DNA of 64,000 bases, from assembly GCA_021234535.1 (NCBI GenBank), contig CM037838.1, positions 7,255,506-7,319,505 of the forward strand. Direction: 5' to 3'. Position 1 is the first letter of the stretch, and each line of letters begins with the position of its first letter. The position numbers and the translations under genes are program-made. This document shows positions 49,753 through 61,700 of this stretch, one piece after another. Below the pieces are notes generated by a model that saw only the letters and a program-made list of their open reading frames with translations, was not told the DNA's origin and searched no databases. Origin of the DNA: Stichopus chloronotus (taxonomy: Eukaryota; Echinodermata; Holothuroidea; Aspidochirotida; Stichopodidae).

Positions 49753-51726
49753 AGTGGCGTTTATGGTGCGATTAAGGACTTCGACAATAAATTACCACGT
49801 CACTGTTGATATTTCGTCATTCTTGTATCAATGCTTTACTTTATGATTTATGAAAGAGATTGTAAGAAAGACTTCAAATTATAAACCGATTGCTATGTAA
49901 ATATCGGTTAGGATATATACGGTCTAACAGGGAACACGGTCTTAGTCTATTCATGAACGCAGTAATTCATACATCTACGTCTAACATAAACTACAAGCAA
50001 CCATGCTTGTCAAAGTCCCGAACATCTTCAAGATCTAGGCCTACCATCAACGTCCTCTTTACACCCTTCACTGCAGATAAATATTGCATGTTGCTTAGTA
50101 TAGGCCTATGTATCAATTGTCCCCCCCCCCCACCCCACATACCGTCGTTACAATAGGATGTTAATCCATACATGAATGCTTCACTTTGAATGATTAATGA
50201 AAAAAAAAAAAGATGACTAAGGGCTCAAGTTATTGGCCGTTCAGTATATGTCATGGGCGGGGATACTGCCACGAAATGTTGATTTTTTCATAAATGCTGT
50301 AGTACCGTAATAATATCCACATCGAAAGTAATATTGTCTAAATGCAACTATGCATGTCCGAGTTTGCAGCAACCACAAAATCTAGTCATACCATCAACCC
50401 GCCGGCTGACCCCACTCCCAATGGCATATAAATATCAAAATTGCACATATATAGGCCTATTTAATAGTGCACGAGAGGCCATGTGTTAAATTTTCATCTT
50501 TCATCTGTCAGAGAATATTTCAGGCATTAAGTAATCGGAATATTTTACATCCATCAAGGTGTGTTTGTCTTTCGTTGCAAAAAATCAATCCAAGTAAAAA
50601 CTTACCGATGAAAACGGACGCAGAAGATGATTCACAGATGCGCACACTTGTAACGACTCCTATTTGTGTTTAGTGTAGAGCGAAACTTGATGAAGAGTCC
50701 ATGGAGACGCGCACGCGTGTTGCAGACGCTTCAACTGACTTTGTGTTATGAGATGGGTAATGCCCAGCGCGTCATAGCAACGAAATGTCCCAGCACACAC
50801 TGTACTGTACAGTGTATCCTACTGAGTACGATGCGTTACCATGGGCAAAGGACAAGCATACCATTGTATGAGAGGTATTTCAAAAATATTGCGTCCATGT
50901 TTTGATGAATTTTGCGTCAGTACTTCCTGTAAAATGTAAACTTATAATTCCAAAAATGAATAAATATATAACTATATTAAGACCTAAGGTATATATGCTG
51001 CGTGTATGAGGCATTAATTAGAGGGAGCTGTTGTGGATGTTACATCAGTTGAAAGTGCTCCCATACAAAGCTACGGTAATGTTTCTCGGACCACCTCATG
51101 GCGCTTATGCAAAACTTCAACAAAACTGTATTTCCAACGCCCTCTATTGTAGTATTTGACTTTTGAAGGTAAACCTTGAATACGTTCCCCGTAGAAACAA
51201 CTACCGAAGAGTTATTATTTATTTCCAATCGTATCGTCCTATATTTCTAACGGATACTAAGAGGCCGTTTTGAATAATGGAATCGAAGCAACGACATCTG
51301 TGGTTACTCAGAGAAGATAGATGTATAGCTATAGAAGTTTCGTGCCTCAGTGACAGAACGTTGCCCATAGAGACACAACTATCCGTCTTACTAAGGATGG
51401 AAAACAAAACAACCGCCCATACGCACAACTTGATACGGTGAAGTACTTGCTTCAGGAGTTGCCTATTTTGTTTTCCATCCACTACGGTGACGTAACAAAT
51501 GGGAGTGACGTCAGGTGCAAAACATCTATACTTGTCAGTAAGTATCGATTCGAAGCACAGTTGTGATCAATAGCATGGTTATTCGGGTATATGATAAAGG
51601 TAAACTTGTAATTGTCTGTATTGTCAGTTGTGATGTGCTTGAAAGCACAGATTGGGAGGATAGTTTACGACTGCTGTTAACTTGCGAAGAATAGGGCCCA
51701 CTGTCCAAAATTGATCCAGGACTACA
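49753..51726. other. Intergenic region upstream of HYKK
   Basis: No coding exon was seen. It holds a C homopolymer at about 50119-50130 and an A run near 50200. It lies between the diverging unknown minus-strand gene and HYKK, so both promoters should be here. No TATA box was identified convincingly. Confidence 0.5.
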
Positions 51727-54700
51727 ATGGCCTCCGTGGACGTTTGTGATGGTGATCCGCAAGGTGAAATGTTTCTCCTACCCGAGCAAGTTGTTGCTCA
51801 TTTGAAGGCCGACTATCAACTATCGGTGACGAAATTAAAGACTCTGCTATCATTTGAGGATCAAAACTTCTACGTCGAGGCAACGGAACCAGAAGGAACC
51901 AAACGAGAATTTGTGTTCAAAGTCTTCAATCCAGCTTGGCCTCATCGACATCACTCTCTGCAAGTGATTCAACATCTATTGGTTGTGTTGGAGAGCAATG
52001 GCTTTCCATGTCCTACGGCTGTGCCAAATAAAAACGGTAGTCATCTGTGTCACGTTCAGTCATTTTCAAACACAACGATGGTCAATCAAGGAGAGATAGT
52101 TACTGATGTAAGTCGGTAAGTCAGAAAATCAGTGTGTAATTGCTACTTCAACGTTTCTCAGGTTTTCGTTCCATCCTGGGTTATGTAATACTTTTTTTAT
52201 TCTCTTTAATTTAAAGTGACTTCGGAACAAGAGAAGCGAGTTAATACATTCGTGGTCCGTTTGTCAAATTACTTACCAGGAGTGTCCATCCACGATCTTG
52301 AACTTGTGCCTGATAACATCTTTGAAGAGATGGGAGAAAATCGTGGAAGGATGCACAAAATTTTTCAGGTTAGTGAGAGATTAATGAAAAAAGGAATTAC
52401 AACGTGTATTTGAGCAATTCCGTGTCAGAGAAAAAAAAAGGGAAATTTTCAAAATTAAGTCAGGGCTGAGATTTACACTGATCCTGCATTAAAATTTTAT
52501 GGGGAATCCAACTGTGATGGTGAAATTTCTCAAAATGTGGATTAAAGGGTCAAAACAGCAACTTTTGGGGATGAAACGTGGTTTTTGATAAATCGTATTT
52601 TCTGTGACATTTCCTTTTAGGGTGAAACATAAACAATTGGGCTTAACAAATATAAATGGTTTGCACATGCATCAATTGTAATGATCCCTATAATTAATAT
52701 CAAACCTTATTTCCCGAGAAAAATTTTTGTCTCAAGGGAATGGAAATAGTGAAAAAATGATACATTGTCCATGTAATTCCGTTACCGAAAAAACCTTATA
52801 AAGTTCAGTATTTTAGAGGTTTTTTTGTGGGATTTTTATCTAACTTCAAATTCTCTGACTGGGTATCATTACACATCACCACTATTAAAATAAAAAAAAA
52901 TCGGACCGTCTCTTCATCCTTTTTTTTATGGTAACGGAATTACATTTTGGTGGCTTGGAATTACAGTAACGGAATTACATCACAGTAAAATCATCAGAAA
53001 AAAATTGTTGTAAGTTTGTGATGGCATAAAAAGCATTGTAGAACATATCTGTGCATAGCTATCTGCTCAATTTATTGTTTCATTACTGGGGAAAACATCC
53101 CCAAGTTTAAGTGGAGTGTTCCAAGTATTTCAAAAAATCTCTCATAGAACTAGTTTCAACCAGTCCAAGGATGTTGTCACATTCTCAAATTTGAACACAC
53201 ATGCAGCACCATCCTTATTTTGATGAGAGTTTTGCAAGGTGTGTACTGTCAAATAATCATTAAAACTTTTATTTAGTTGATGTCTGCAGCATATATATAT
53301 GTGCTAGAGTTAAACTGACATCCCTTATTTCACCCCTCATGTAATACTTAGGACCCAGCTAGCATCTGAAATATGCTCAGTTCAGGTTGTTGGGAAGTGG
53401 GCTCTGGTCCCTTACAGTGTCAAGAAGACAACTAATTACTATGTTGGGCAAGTGATCTTAAAGGAAAAGGAAACAGAAATTGTTACGATCAAATTTCTGA
53501 AGCATTACGGGCAAAATAAGTTCTTCTGGCCAGAAAAAAAAAGATGGTGACAATGTTGCCCTGAAAGAATTAATACTGGTTTTGCCAGAACCCCAGATGG
53601 ACAGACAGGATATGTTGACATTTCAACATGACTTTAGCCAGTACAATATCAAGTAGTACTCTCATATTTCTGGATTATACTATTTCGTCAGTTGAAGTCT
53701 TTAGTGTTCGAGGGTTCTAACATTTCAGTTTGTGTTTCGATAATACAAGTTTGACTTGAGTTTTGTTTATTGAGCCATTTCAATCGAGTTATCTGAACAT
53801 CATATGCTTCAAGGCATTTGGTGAAAATGCACAAAATGTGACACAACTGAAGAAAAGACATTCATTCATTTCAGTTGTGTCTTTCAAAATACTACTAAAG
53901 AAATGATTAATTAAAAATCTAACAAGTATGTGATTCTGAATATGTGAAATCATTGTGGATAAGAGAATTGGGCCTAATTATAGCCTCAACATAAGTTGAC
54001 AAGTTGCAGGTTGTTTCAATCTATCATGTTTAATGGTTTTGAGTATTTCTTGTTGCAATGGTTAAATGTATTTTAATTCATAAAATGTTGCGTAATTCCG
54101 TTACCATGATACTGTAATTCCGTTACCGACACTTAAGTCAATATCATATTGCGAGACCAACAGAAAATAAAAAATGGTGGTATGTTAGTTGTAGACTACA
54201 ATGTTGTCTAAACACTACATGTGTTATTTTCTTTTGAAGTAGCTCAACTTCACAGAGTTTTAGTGTTATTTGTACTTTTTCAAAACATGATGTCCATCAG
54301 CTGTAATTCCGTTACCGAAATTCATGCCCCTGTTACTCTAATACCATAACTTGAAATTCCAGTACCTTAAGATGATTATTAATGTAAGGTGATACCTTTC
54401 TTATGATAGCAATATTACCCCACTACCACAAAGAGTTTGCTTTATTTTGGGCAATATGTTACAAAAAAATGGGAAATTACGGTAATTCCGTTACCGCGGA
54501 ATTGCCCACTTGTCTTTCATTCTTCCACACCTCCGTCTTTCTTTATTATTGGAAAAGTAGTCAAATTTAAGAATATTTTGTTTTGTTTTAGATAATTTTT
54601 ATGCTAGTCTATACGTATCGTAATTTCGTTATTCGCGTTCGTGATAATGCTAGGCAGACGATTATCTTAAAATGATTTTTTTTCATGATATCCATCCATA

Positions 54701-57700
54701 ACACACTGTCTCCATGCATGATGCGACTTGATGCGGCATCCTAGGTTTTACCAAGGTATGCATAATCAGCGTCATAATAAAAGTCCAACGGTTGTACCTA
54801 TCGGTATCCGATTGTATGGCAAGCCGTTCTACTTTTTTTATTCACGATTTAAAGATATCGCCATTGTTTTAAAGATGTCTAAATTGTGTCTGGGGATATC
54901 TTTAATTCGTTACATATGAAGATATCTCTATAACATTTACAGATATCTCTATATCTATTGAAGATATCTAGAATTGAATTGGAGATATCTAGAGTTGTAT
55001 TTAAAGATATCTACAATTGAATTAAATAGATCGGGAATTGAATTAAAGATATCTACACTTGAGTTAAAGATATCGAGAGTTGAATTATGGATATCTGAAA
55101 TTTAACCAATTGAAGATATCTTTAAATTTGACATCTTCATAAAGATATCTGAAAATGAATTTAAGATATCTTTAAAAGTGGCGTCCTGTCAGTCCGAAAT
55201 CTGAATGGCGCGAAATGCATAGGCGAACCTCACCCTAAACTAAAGATCCACTTACTTCAGCAACATGTACACAGCCAGCATAATCATATGGTGGTGTGCA
55301 CTGTACTTAGTTCATAACAAGAGTCACCGGACTACTGTATACTAAGCTACAGCACAGTATTACGTATAGTGCTAGTGTATACTGTACAGTGTAATGTAGT
55401 ATGTAGGGCACGGGCACCCATTTTATTTAGAGATATCTGAAATTCATTTACGAATATCTGTAATTCGTTTACATATGTCTGTATTTTATTTGTAGATACA
55501 TCTATTTCATTTACAGATATCTGAAATTCTTGTAATATATAAAGATATCTTTAATGGAATTAAAGATATCTTCAAATAATTAAAAATATCTATAAAGAAA
55601 TTAAAGATATCTTGGATTATTTGCAATATTTACAATGAATTAAAGATATCTGTAATTCTATTAGAGATACCTTTAATTATTTGAATATATCTTTAATTCG
55701 TGAATAAAAAGTAAAACGGCTTACCATACGACCGTGACGATCAAAAAAAAAAAAAAACTACGTGCATCTTACCGTAATCGAAAAGGAGTGAAAATTGCTG
55801 CAGATTTTTCATGCCATGTAATACAGTGTTGCTTCATTGTGTTTAGATTACATCGTATTGTTTAGGGTTGTGTGGTATCGTAAATGTGCTGTTCTTTATT
55901 GTACTACATCGCATACATATTGCACCGCGATATTGCATGCGGCATGAACTGTGCTTGCGTTGATTCTCGACATCAATATGTCGTATTTATTCATTTGATA
56001 CTTTCTATTTACTTCAATGCAAAAATTCGTTTGTATGTTTCATCACAGGAAATAAAGTTGGACCCATCTAGTTTACGTGCTATAGATGACAGTCACTTAA
56101 CCGCGTCGTGGTCACTAACGCATGCGTGTGACGTCATCGACTACCTCCATGTCGTAAATGATCAGAACAAGGCAGATATCGTGCGAGATGCGATAGATAA
56201 ATTTAAAAGTCACGTGCTTGCCAATAAAGACAATTTACCCAAAGGTAAGCAAAGGCTATCCCATTGTACTTTTACACAATTTCAATCCGGTGACCGTTGC
56301 AGTGTACCATATAGCTGCATCTGTTTGTTATGTTTACTACCAAATGTTAATTGAACATGAATGGTGTACCCAAATATATTACTCCGAAAAAGACGTCTTT
56401 GCGGTTCTGACACGCCGACGTCACTTTTTTATGTTTTTCAACCGTAGTGCTTGCAAGATAGTAGCTGCAAGTTCTTACTAAAAACTATCATCGATTTTTC
56501 ATGTACTCAAGAGCAGAGCGAAGTCTGACGTTGATCACTTGAGAATCTGACATACTTCAATTAATGTTCGTGCTAATGGCAGGAAGTACCATTATGTGCA
56601 ACTCAGCTATGCACACACTTTATAATCAATGCCATACCCAGAAAATAGAATATCTGGGACCCATCTTGGGCGTCATCTGTGGGAGATGATGCCCATATGT
56701 ACCACATGGGTCCTAGATGGGCTACGTTTCCACCATTTTACCCATATGGGACCGAGATGTTCTTCAATTGGGCAAAGTCAGTGCGATTTAATTCCAGTCA
56801 TTTAAGTTTCTTTTGTTTTCTTCCACTCCATGCATGGCGAAACATAACACTGATACAAATTCTGCATTAGGCTCAAATTGTTGAGTAGGTTACATGTGTT
56901 ACATTGTGTAAAATCAGTGTATAATATTCATTTTTCTCATTTCGTCCCAGGGTTAAATTTTACTTGTCTCTCTTACCATAAAAGATAAACTTACTACACA
57001 AGCGCTTTTCTTATAAGTAAATGGATTATTGAGAATGGTTGCACTGCATAGATTTCCCCTGTATAACCCATTTAGGCCTAACCCAAATGGACCAGATTGG
57101 GCCCATTTGTCAGCCCAGTTATGCACATCTGGGTTCCAGATATTTTGCGTGCCATGTGTATAGAATAACTAGATGAATCATTGTGCGCAATCACACCAGC
57201 ATTTGTCATTTATGGGAATCTGTTTAACGGTATGCAATGCGTGACAATAAAGGGCTTGGACCACGATAATTGACAGGTAATGTGTATCAACAATTGTGGA
57301 ATTTTGTTCTCACTTTCCCAGGTATCATTCACGGCGACTATAGTCATACAAACACTCTAGTTTCCCAAATTGCAGAAGAGATCCACCTCACCGGTGTCAT
57401 TGATTTCGATGAAGTGTGTTACAGTCACGTGGTATTTGACGTCGGTGTTGCTATCATGTACGTCCTAAATTGTAACACGCAGACTCCACATAAAGCCGTG
57501 GCACTGTTTCTGAAAGGATACTTTACCCATTGCCAATTGACACAAGCCGAAATAGATTGTCTGTATTACTGCGTTGCAGCAAGGTTCACGCAATCGTTAG
57601 TGTACGGTCTCCATAGTTACAATAACAGTAAAGATGATTATGTAATCCTTACTCAGGCCAGAGGTTGGGACATCTTAGAACAGCTCTGGAAACGGGGAAA

Positions 57701-57746
57701 GAACGCCACGAACAAACATTGGCAACTAAAATGTGATCTACAGTAG
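51727..57746 (+). CDS. HYKK: Hydroxylysine kinase (aminoglycoside phosphotransferase fold), 4 exons
   Basis: HYKK phosphorylates free 5-hydroxy-L-lysine with GTP, the first committed step of hydroxylysine (collagen) breakdown. Coding exons are 51727-52107, about 52234-52368, 56049-56244 and 57322-57746, for 378 residues; vertebrate HYKK has about 373. Visible are SFEDQNFYV (nucleotide loop), EFVFKVFN with the ATP-binding lysine, VVRLSNYLPG, the Brenner motif IIHGDYSHTN with catalytic Asp and Asn, and GVIDFDE (metal-binding Asp). The exon 2 acceptor is uncertain: the better-looking TTTAAAG site (after 52216) gives the wrong phase, so 52234 or a one-base sequence error must be assumed. Intron 2 (3.7 kb) contains two large inverted-repeat elements. 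An AATAAA lies at 58060. Confidence 0.92.
52411..54508 (+). mobile_element. ~2.1-kb inverted-repeat element with repeated GTAATTCCGTTACC motifs and coding remnant
   Basis: The ends are similar in inverted orientation: TGAGCAATTCCGTG (52411 on) and the reverse complement of the right end TGGGCAATTCCGCG (to 54508). Between them the 14-mer GTAATTCCGTTACC or its complement occurs at 52783, 52930 (complement), 52965 (complement, one mismatch), 54092, 54114, 54303 and 54482. More diverged copies lie near 54354. A broken coding segment lies at 53351-53656. Subterminal repeats of this kind are typical transposase-binding sites, which supports a DNA transposon; the superfamily is not recognised. It sits in HYKK intron 2. 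Confidence 0.65.
53351..53656 (+). pseudogene. C-terminal domain remnant of an unclassified element-borne protein, frameshifted
   Basis: The frame reads VVGKWALVPYSVKK, YYVGQVILKEKE, VTIKFLKHYGQNKFFWPEKK, then shifts in an A-run (53533-53542) and continues LKELILVLPEPQ and FSQYNIK before TAG at 53654. From memory, a domain of this layout (V..WVLV-Y, YVG-V, VKFL, F-WPE, LP-P, F---FS-YNI) ends many uncharacterised invertebrate proteins. No start or upstream catalytic domain is visible, so this is a relic. Confidence 0.55.
54850..55180. repeat. GATATC palindromic array, left block
   Basis: About a dozen GATATC hexamers occur, usually as AAAGATATCT or GAGATATCT, spaced about 20-26 bp by AATTGAATT-like linkers. 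Each core is self-complementary. Confidence 0.88.
55430..55695. repeat. GATATC palindromic array, right block
   Basis: About seven intact GATATC cores and several variants (AATATC, GATACC) are spaced 20-30 bp apart by AATT-rich linkers, like the left block. Confidence 0.85.
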
Positions 57747-59080
57747 TTCTGCGTGCAATGCTTGCCGCACTGTAAGGAATGGATCGTACTTGAAATATCG
57801 ACCGTATCCGTGACTCGTTTTGCTGTTCTTGTATAAGAGACACCCTTCAACTGGAATTCACACAGCCTTTTGGAAGTACAAGGAAGTGCAAGTGAATTTT
57901 GCAGCAAACCGGACAGAAGTGGTTTGATTGAGCATGGGGTTTGTAGGCCTATCAACGTTTTCGATAACAGGGCAGCAACTTGCCCAACTGTTTGAATTAG
58001 CCAGGTTAAGTTTACGAATATCTCACCAAGCAAGATGACAAATGTAAAATCATTACTTAAATAAAAGATAGGAATTCCTGAAGTTATATTCAAGTGAAAC
58101 GTAGCATGAAATGTACTCCACCCCACTGAACATAACAATCCTACGCACCTAAGATCCTACTGGGTGCACATGTCAGGTATAAAATCTCAGTACTTCATTC
58201 AACAATTTGCTTATGATGCACACAAGGGATTAAACTAATGTAAATAGTTAATTATGAGAATATAACTCAAAAGAAGAATCACGACTTTAACATCTATAAG
58301 GTTTAAATTAACGAAGGTTATATGCATGTAATCCAATAAGCTGTCACGGAACACAGTAGGCTACATACATTGCACATGATTTAAAGACATATTCGACCAT
58401 AGTGTTGCATATACGCATGAGATAGGAGAAGTAAGTATAATAATATGCAGTACGGTCGAATCCCTATTCATACATACTCGGAAAGAATCCTCAGCGTCCG
58501 TATTGGCCCATTTCAGTCAGGTGACTGTGGATTATCCGCTGGATAAACCACGAGGATAAACCAGGGTAAATAACGGATGAATACAATAAAACCGAAGATG
58601 AACAGTGTTTTGCGGTCTGCTATCGTAACAATGGCTTGTAGTAATAGTTAAATAAATTCGATTCGAAGTTCATAGACCTAACGATGAACATGGGGCGTAA
58701 TTAGGGCTACTGAAAAGTGAAATATAACTGTACCAAATCTCATAAAGAAATATACGTAATAACATCACAATAATAATGTCAGTTGTAATTCTTCTTACGG
58801 TAATCTTACCTCTCTAAATTTCAAACTTGTGTCGTGCGAAAGGTTTCTCAGCTTTTGAACACCTCTGATGTAGCCTACAGAAGTAAGCATTTTTATCTCA
58901 TCGCCCTATAGGGGCTAAGATGAGATATTGTAGTCACTTGGCTAGTGGAACTATATATTGTACTGTGCATCCATAGGAGAACGGTTGCCGTGGAAATGTT
59001 TTAGTGGATTAGCGACACCCCGGCACGGGTACAGGTGGGTCCTCAGTGTTGGGTAATGTAACTGAAAACGTGTCCGCGCC
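57747..59080. other. HYKK 3' UTR and AT-rich intergenic DNA
   Basis: The first ~330 bp is probably 3' UTR. Beyond that no gene was seen. TATTCGACCATAGTGTTGCATATA at about 58387 resembles ATATTCGACCACTGTGTTGTATGT at about 63822, so a further dispersed repeat is present. Near 59090 there is a TGTGCGTGCGTGTGTG microsatellite. Confidence 0.5.
58060..58065 (+). terminator. Possible HYKK polyadenylation signal AATAAA
   Basis: AATAAA lies about 315 bp after the HYKK stop codon. No other plus-strand candidate is as close. Confidence 0.45.
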
Positions 59081-59751
59081 AATATGTGTGCGTGCGTGTG
59101 TGTGCGTCCGAGCCTGTCCAACTTGTAATTTTTCCAGAATACTTTAAAAGTATATGAGAGATTAAGTTTAAACTTGGTAAGGTTGTGCATGATGCCAACA
59201 TGAATATGTCCAAGATGTATTGGTTTTCTGGTAAATTGAGTCACATTTTGCTGATTTCTTAGGGAAAAAAAAGGGTCAATTTTGTCCCAAAATTGCTGTT
59301 TCCAGTATACCTTGACAAGCATTTAAGCGTTCAATGCAAACTTTTGCAAGGACTTATCTGAGAATGTAATATTCAAGGTATATCACTTTTATCGTAAAGA
59401 GGGTGAAATTTGCTGATTTTTTAGGAAAAAAGTCAATTTTGCTCCAAAATGTGTATTTCCAGCATATCTTGAGAACCATTAGACCAATTAACTTAAAGCT
59501 TTGGAAGGACTTATCTGAGAATACATTGTTCAACATAATATTACTGTAATGGTAAATCCAGTGAAATTTGTTGAATTTTTTAGGAAAAAAGCAAATTTTG
59601 CCCCAAAATTTGTATTTCCAGCATATTTTGAGAACTGTAAATCTTCTGAGTCACGCTGGACACAAAGATTTGTTCAGCGCAGATTTCTCTTGATCATTTA
59701 TTCTTCAAGTAATCTAATAATCTGAGGATCTGATCATCTGCTTTGAACAAA

Positions 59752-60848
59752 TCAGTCCGATCCTTTGCGACAAATATCTTGTAAAAGGGATCTAGCGATG
59801 AAAACAAAGGGGGCAGCAAAACCTGACGGGTCAAAAATCGAACTTGATATCGACAATAACCCTCGTCTCATGAAGGGTTTGTCAGGCAATGAAATATTGA
59901 ATATGAAATTATCGTTTTCCGCATCCCAACTCACCCCGAGAGTTCTCTCAGTAGGAAGCGTATCTAAACTACTAGGTAAATTTGGGGCTCTTTGTAATTC
60001 CGAGATACTTTTGAGTACAGTATACGGTCGTTACTGATCCAGTTAGTGAGTCTAAAGCCACCCTTCATTAAAATGCATCTAAGGCGTTCCACAACTTCTA
60101 TTGCTACAGCCGGGTCATTAACTGAAGCTAGAAGATCGTGAACATAGAAGTTATTCTCGATACATTGAATGGCTTTCTTTCCAACAACATCCTGATTGTC
60201 CATTCCGTTGTCCTTTGCCGTTCGCCTCAACGCATAGCCGGCACAAGCTGGGCCGGACGTGGCGCCGAAGAGATGCACCGTCATCCTATATTCGCGCGGT
60301 TTGTTCTCTAGATTTCCCTCGGGCCACCAAAGAAACCCGAGAACGTCGCGGTCTTTGGGAACTACTTTCATTTGATGAATCATTGCCTCTATGTCGGCAA
60401 CTAGAGCAATTCGCTGTTCCTTAAAGCTATGGAGGTGTCAGGGCCCATGCGAATTCAATGAAATATCCTTCCACTTTGCGGCGCAATTATAAACAACTCT
60501 GACTTTGTCTTTGTGGGGGTGAACATCTGGATGGTGAGGTAAATACCAAATGTTTCCGACCTCACCCTCACTTCGAACAGACTCAGCGTGACCTTTAGCA
60601 ATATAACCTTCTACAGTATGGGTATACTTTTGCCACATCATATTGTCCCTTTCCAACTTTCGCTTTAGGTGTTCGAGACGAAGTACTGCTAGGGGTTTGT
60701 TAGAAGGCAAGAAATGGTCGTCATCCTTCCACAGAAGCCCTATCTGATAGTGATTATCACTAGTAAGAGAGGTGGTCGAGTCTTTGGTTCTCTTGCCCTT
60801 AACAGAATCGGAATTCACCAAAGCCTCCATCGGCAAAGATCTTTTCAA
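59752..60848 (-). pseudogene. BEL/Pao reverse-transcriptase region, catalytic site altered
   Basis: Segments in order are HPHKDKVRVVYNCAAKW, DVLGFLWWPEG, VHLFGATSGPACAGYALR, the active-site strand FYVHDLL (normally YVDD; the first Asp is His at 60138-60140), and RRGLLSISSSIFDPSGFAAP. Frame breaks lie near 60430 and 59950. The enzyme cannot be functional. Confidence 0.88.
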
Positions 60849-60896
60849 AAAATTTAAGATCTAGTCATTTTGGCAACATCATATTTGGTTTATATT

Positions 60897-61622
60897 CTAT
60901 CTATCATCACAATCACTTGACCAACCAAGGGGCGGTTTCACTCCGTATGGATCTCCCGACTCCCCATGCTTCTCATCTATAACCCAAAACGCTTCAGGAA
61001 CACCCACCCCTATCAGCAATTCGACGTCATACCTTGAGATATTCTCCCATGGAATGGATCTCAAATGTTTCCACTTGTTGAGCTCTTGGGGATGTGGGAT
61101 ACTGTCATCACTTCTAGGCAGGTTAGGGAGCCGATAGAGAATTAATCGACAAACAGCTGCTTTCATTCTGCCCTCTAACGCTTATTTCAAAGCTTGAACC
61201 TGTTTTAGGTTGGACTACATTAACTGTTGATAATGTGTAAGACATGGGTTTCCCGTTACCACACACAATTTCTTCCTTGGAGATTCTGAGCTCAGAGTAG
61301 TGTCTGATCCCACTATCTAACATAGCTAGGGTATTTACTCTATTGCCATTGCTAGCGGTTACGGTCACTCGGATAATTCTTAAGAATACTTTACTACCAC
61401 AGATAGCGGTGCTCGACGTGATAGACATATTCTCAGGATTAGATAGAGTATGAAGTAGTCTATTGTGTTTGTCAGACCGACAAAACGAGCACGTGATATC
61501 CTTTCTGCATTTAGCTACTGTATGACCAGGAATCAAGCACCTGAAGCACATCCTCTTTGCCTTAACGATATCTAGCTTCTCTTCATAATTCATGCTAGAG
61601 AATGACTCTCAATCATAGATCT
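60897..61622 (-). pseudogene. BEL/Pao zinc knuckles and aspartic-protease-like region, with nonsense codon
   Basis: The first zinc-finger-like CFACDEDHK is followed by TGA at 61609-61611, where related elements usually have cysteine. The frame resumes with MCFRCLIPGHTVAKC and CSFCRSDKHN. The protease-like part keeps MLDSG. It then shifts near 61150 into ENISRYDVELLIGVGVPEAF, which is typical of the end of this domain. Confidence 0.85.
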
Positions 61623-61700
61623 TATGATCTTCATCACAGGCGAAACACTTCAGAGATTTTCCTCTCAACAAGTTGGATTTTACGCGACACTTACCTTCTC

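Larger units (their letters stand above)
54810..55733. mobile_element. ~0.92-kb element: long inverted ends around GATATC arrays
   Basis: The left end (54814-54847) runs GTATGGCAAGCCGTTCTAC, a T-run and ATTCACGA. The right end (55698-55727), reverse-complemented, runs GTATGGTAAGCCGTTTTAC, a T-run and ATTCACGA. These are inverted repeats of about 30-35 bp with few mismatches. Inward of each lies an array of AAAGATATCT-NNN-AATT units (about 54850-55180 and 55430-55695). The centre (55181-55430) is unrelated and contains ACTGTACAGT-type palindromes. No coding capacity. Located in HYKK intron 2, about 300 bp after the previous element. Confidence 0.78.

Noticed and set aside
49517..49753. Plus-strand open frame opposite the unknown gene
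   Set aside because: The minus strand has the coding-like composition and a usable splice donor; the plus frame is its shadow.
54850..55695. GATATC arrays as a simple microsatellite
   Set aside because: The spacing is 20-30 bp with variable linkers, and the two blocks sit symmetrically inside long inverted repeats, so a bounded element explains them better.
55884..56048. Upstream open frame joined to HYKK exon 3
   Set aside because: A TTTCATCACAG acceptor ends at 56048 and homology to the kinase starts exactly there; the upstream part is intron.
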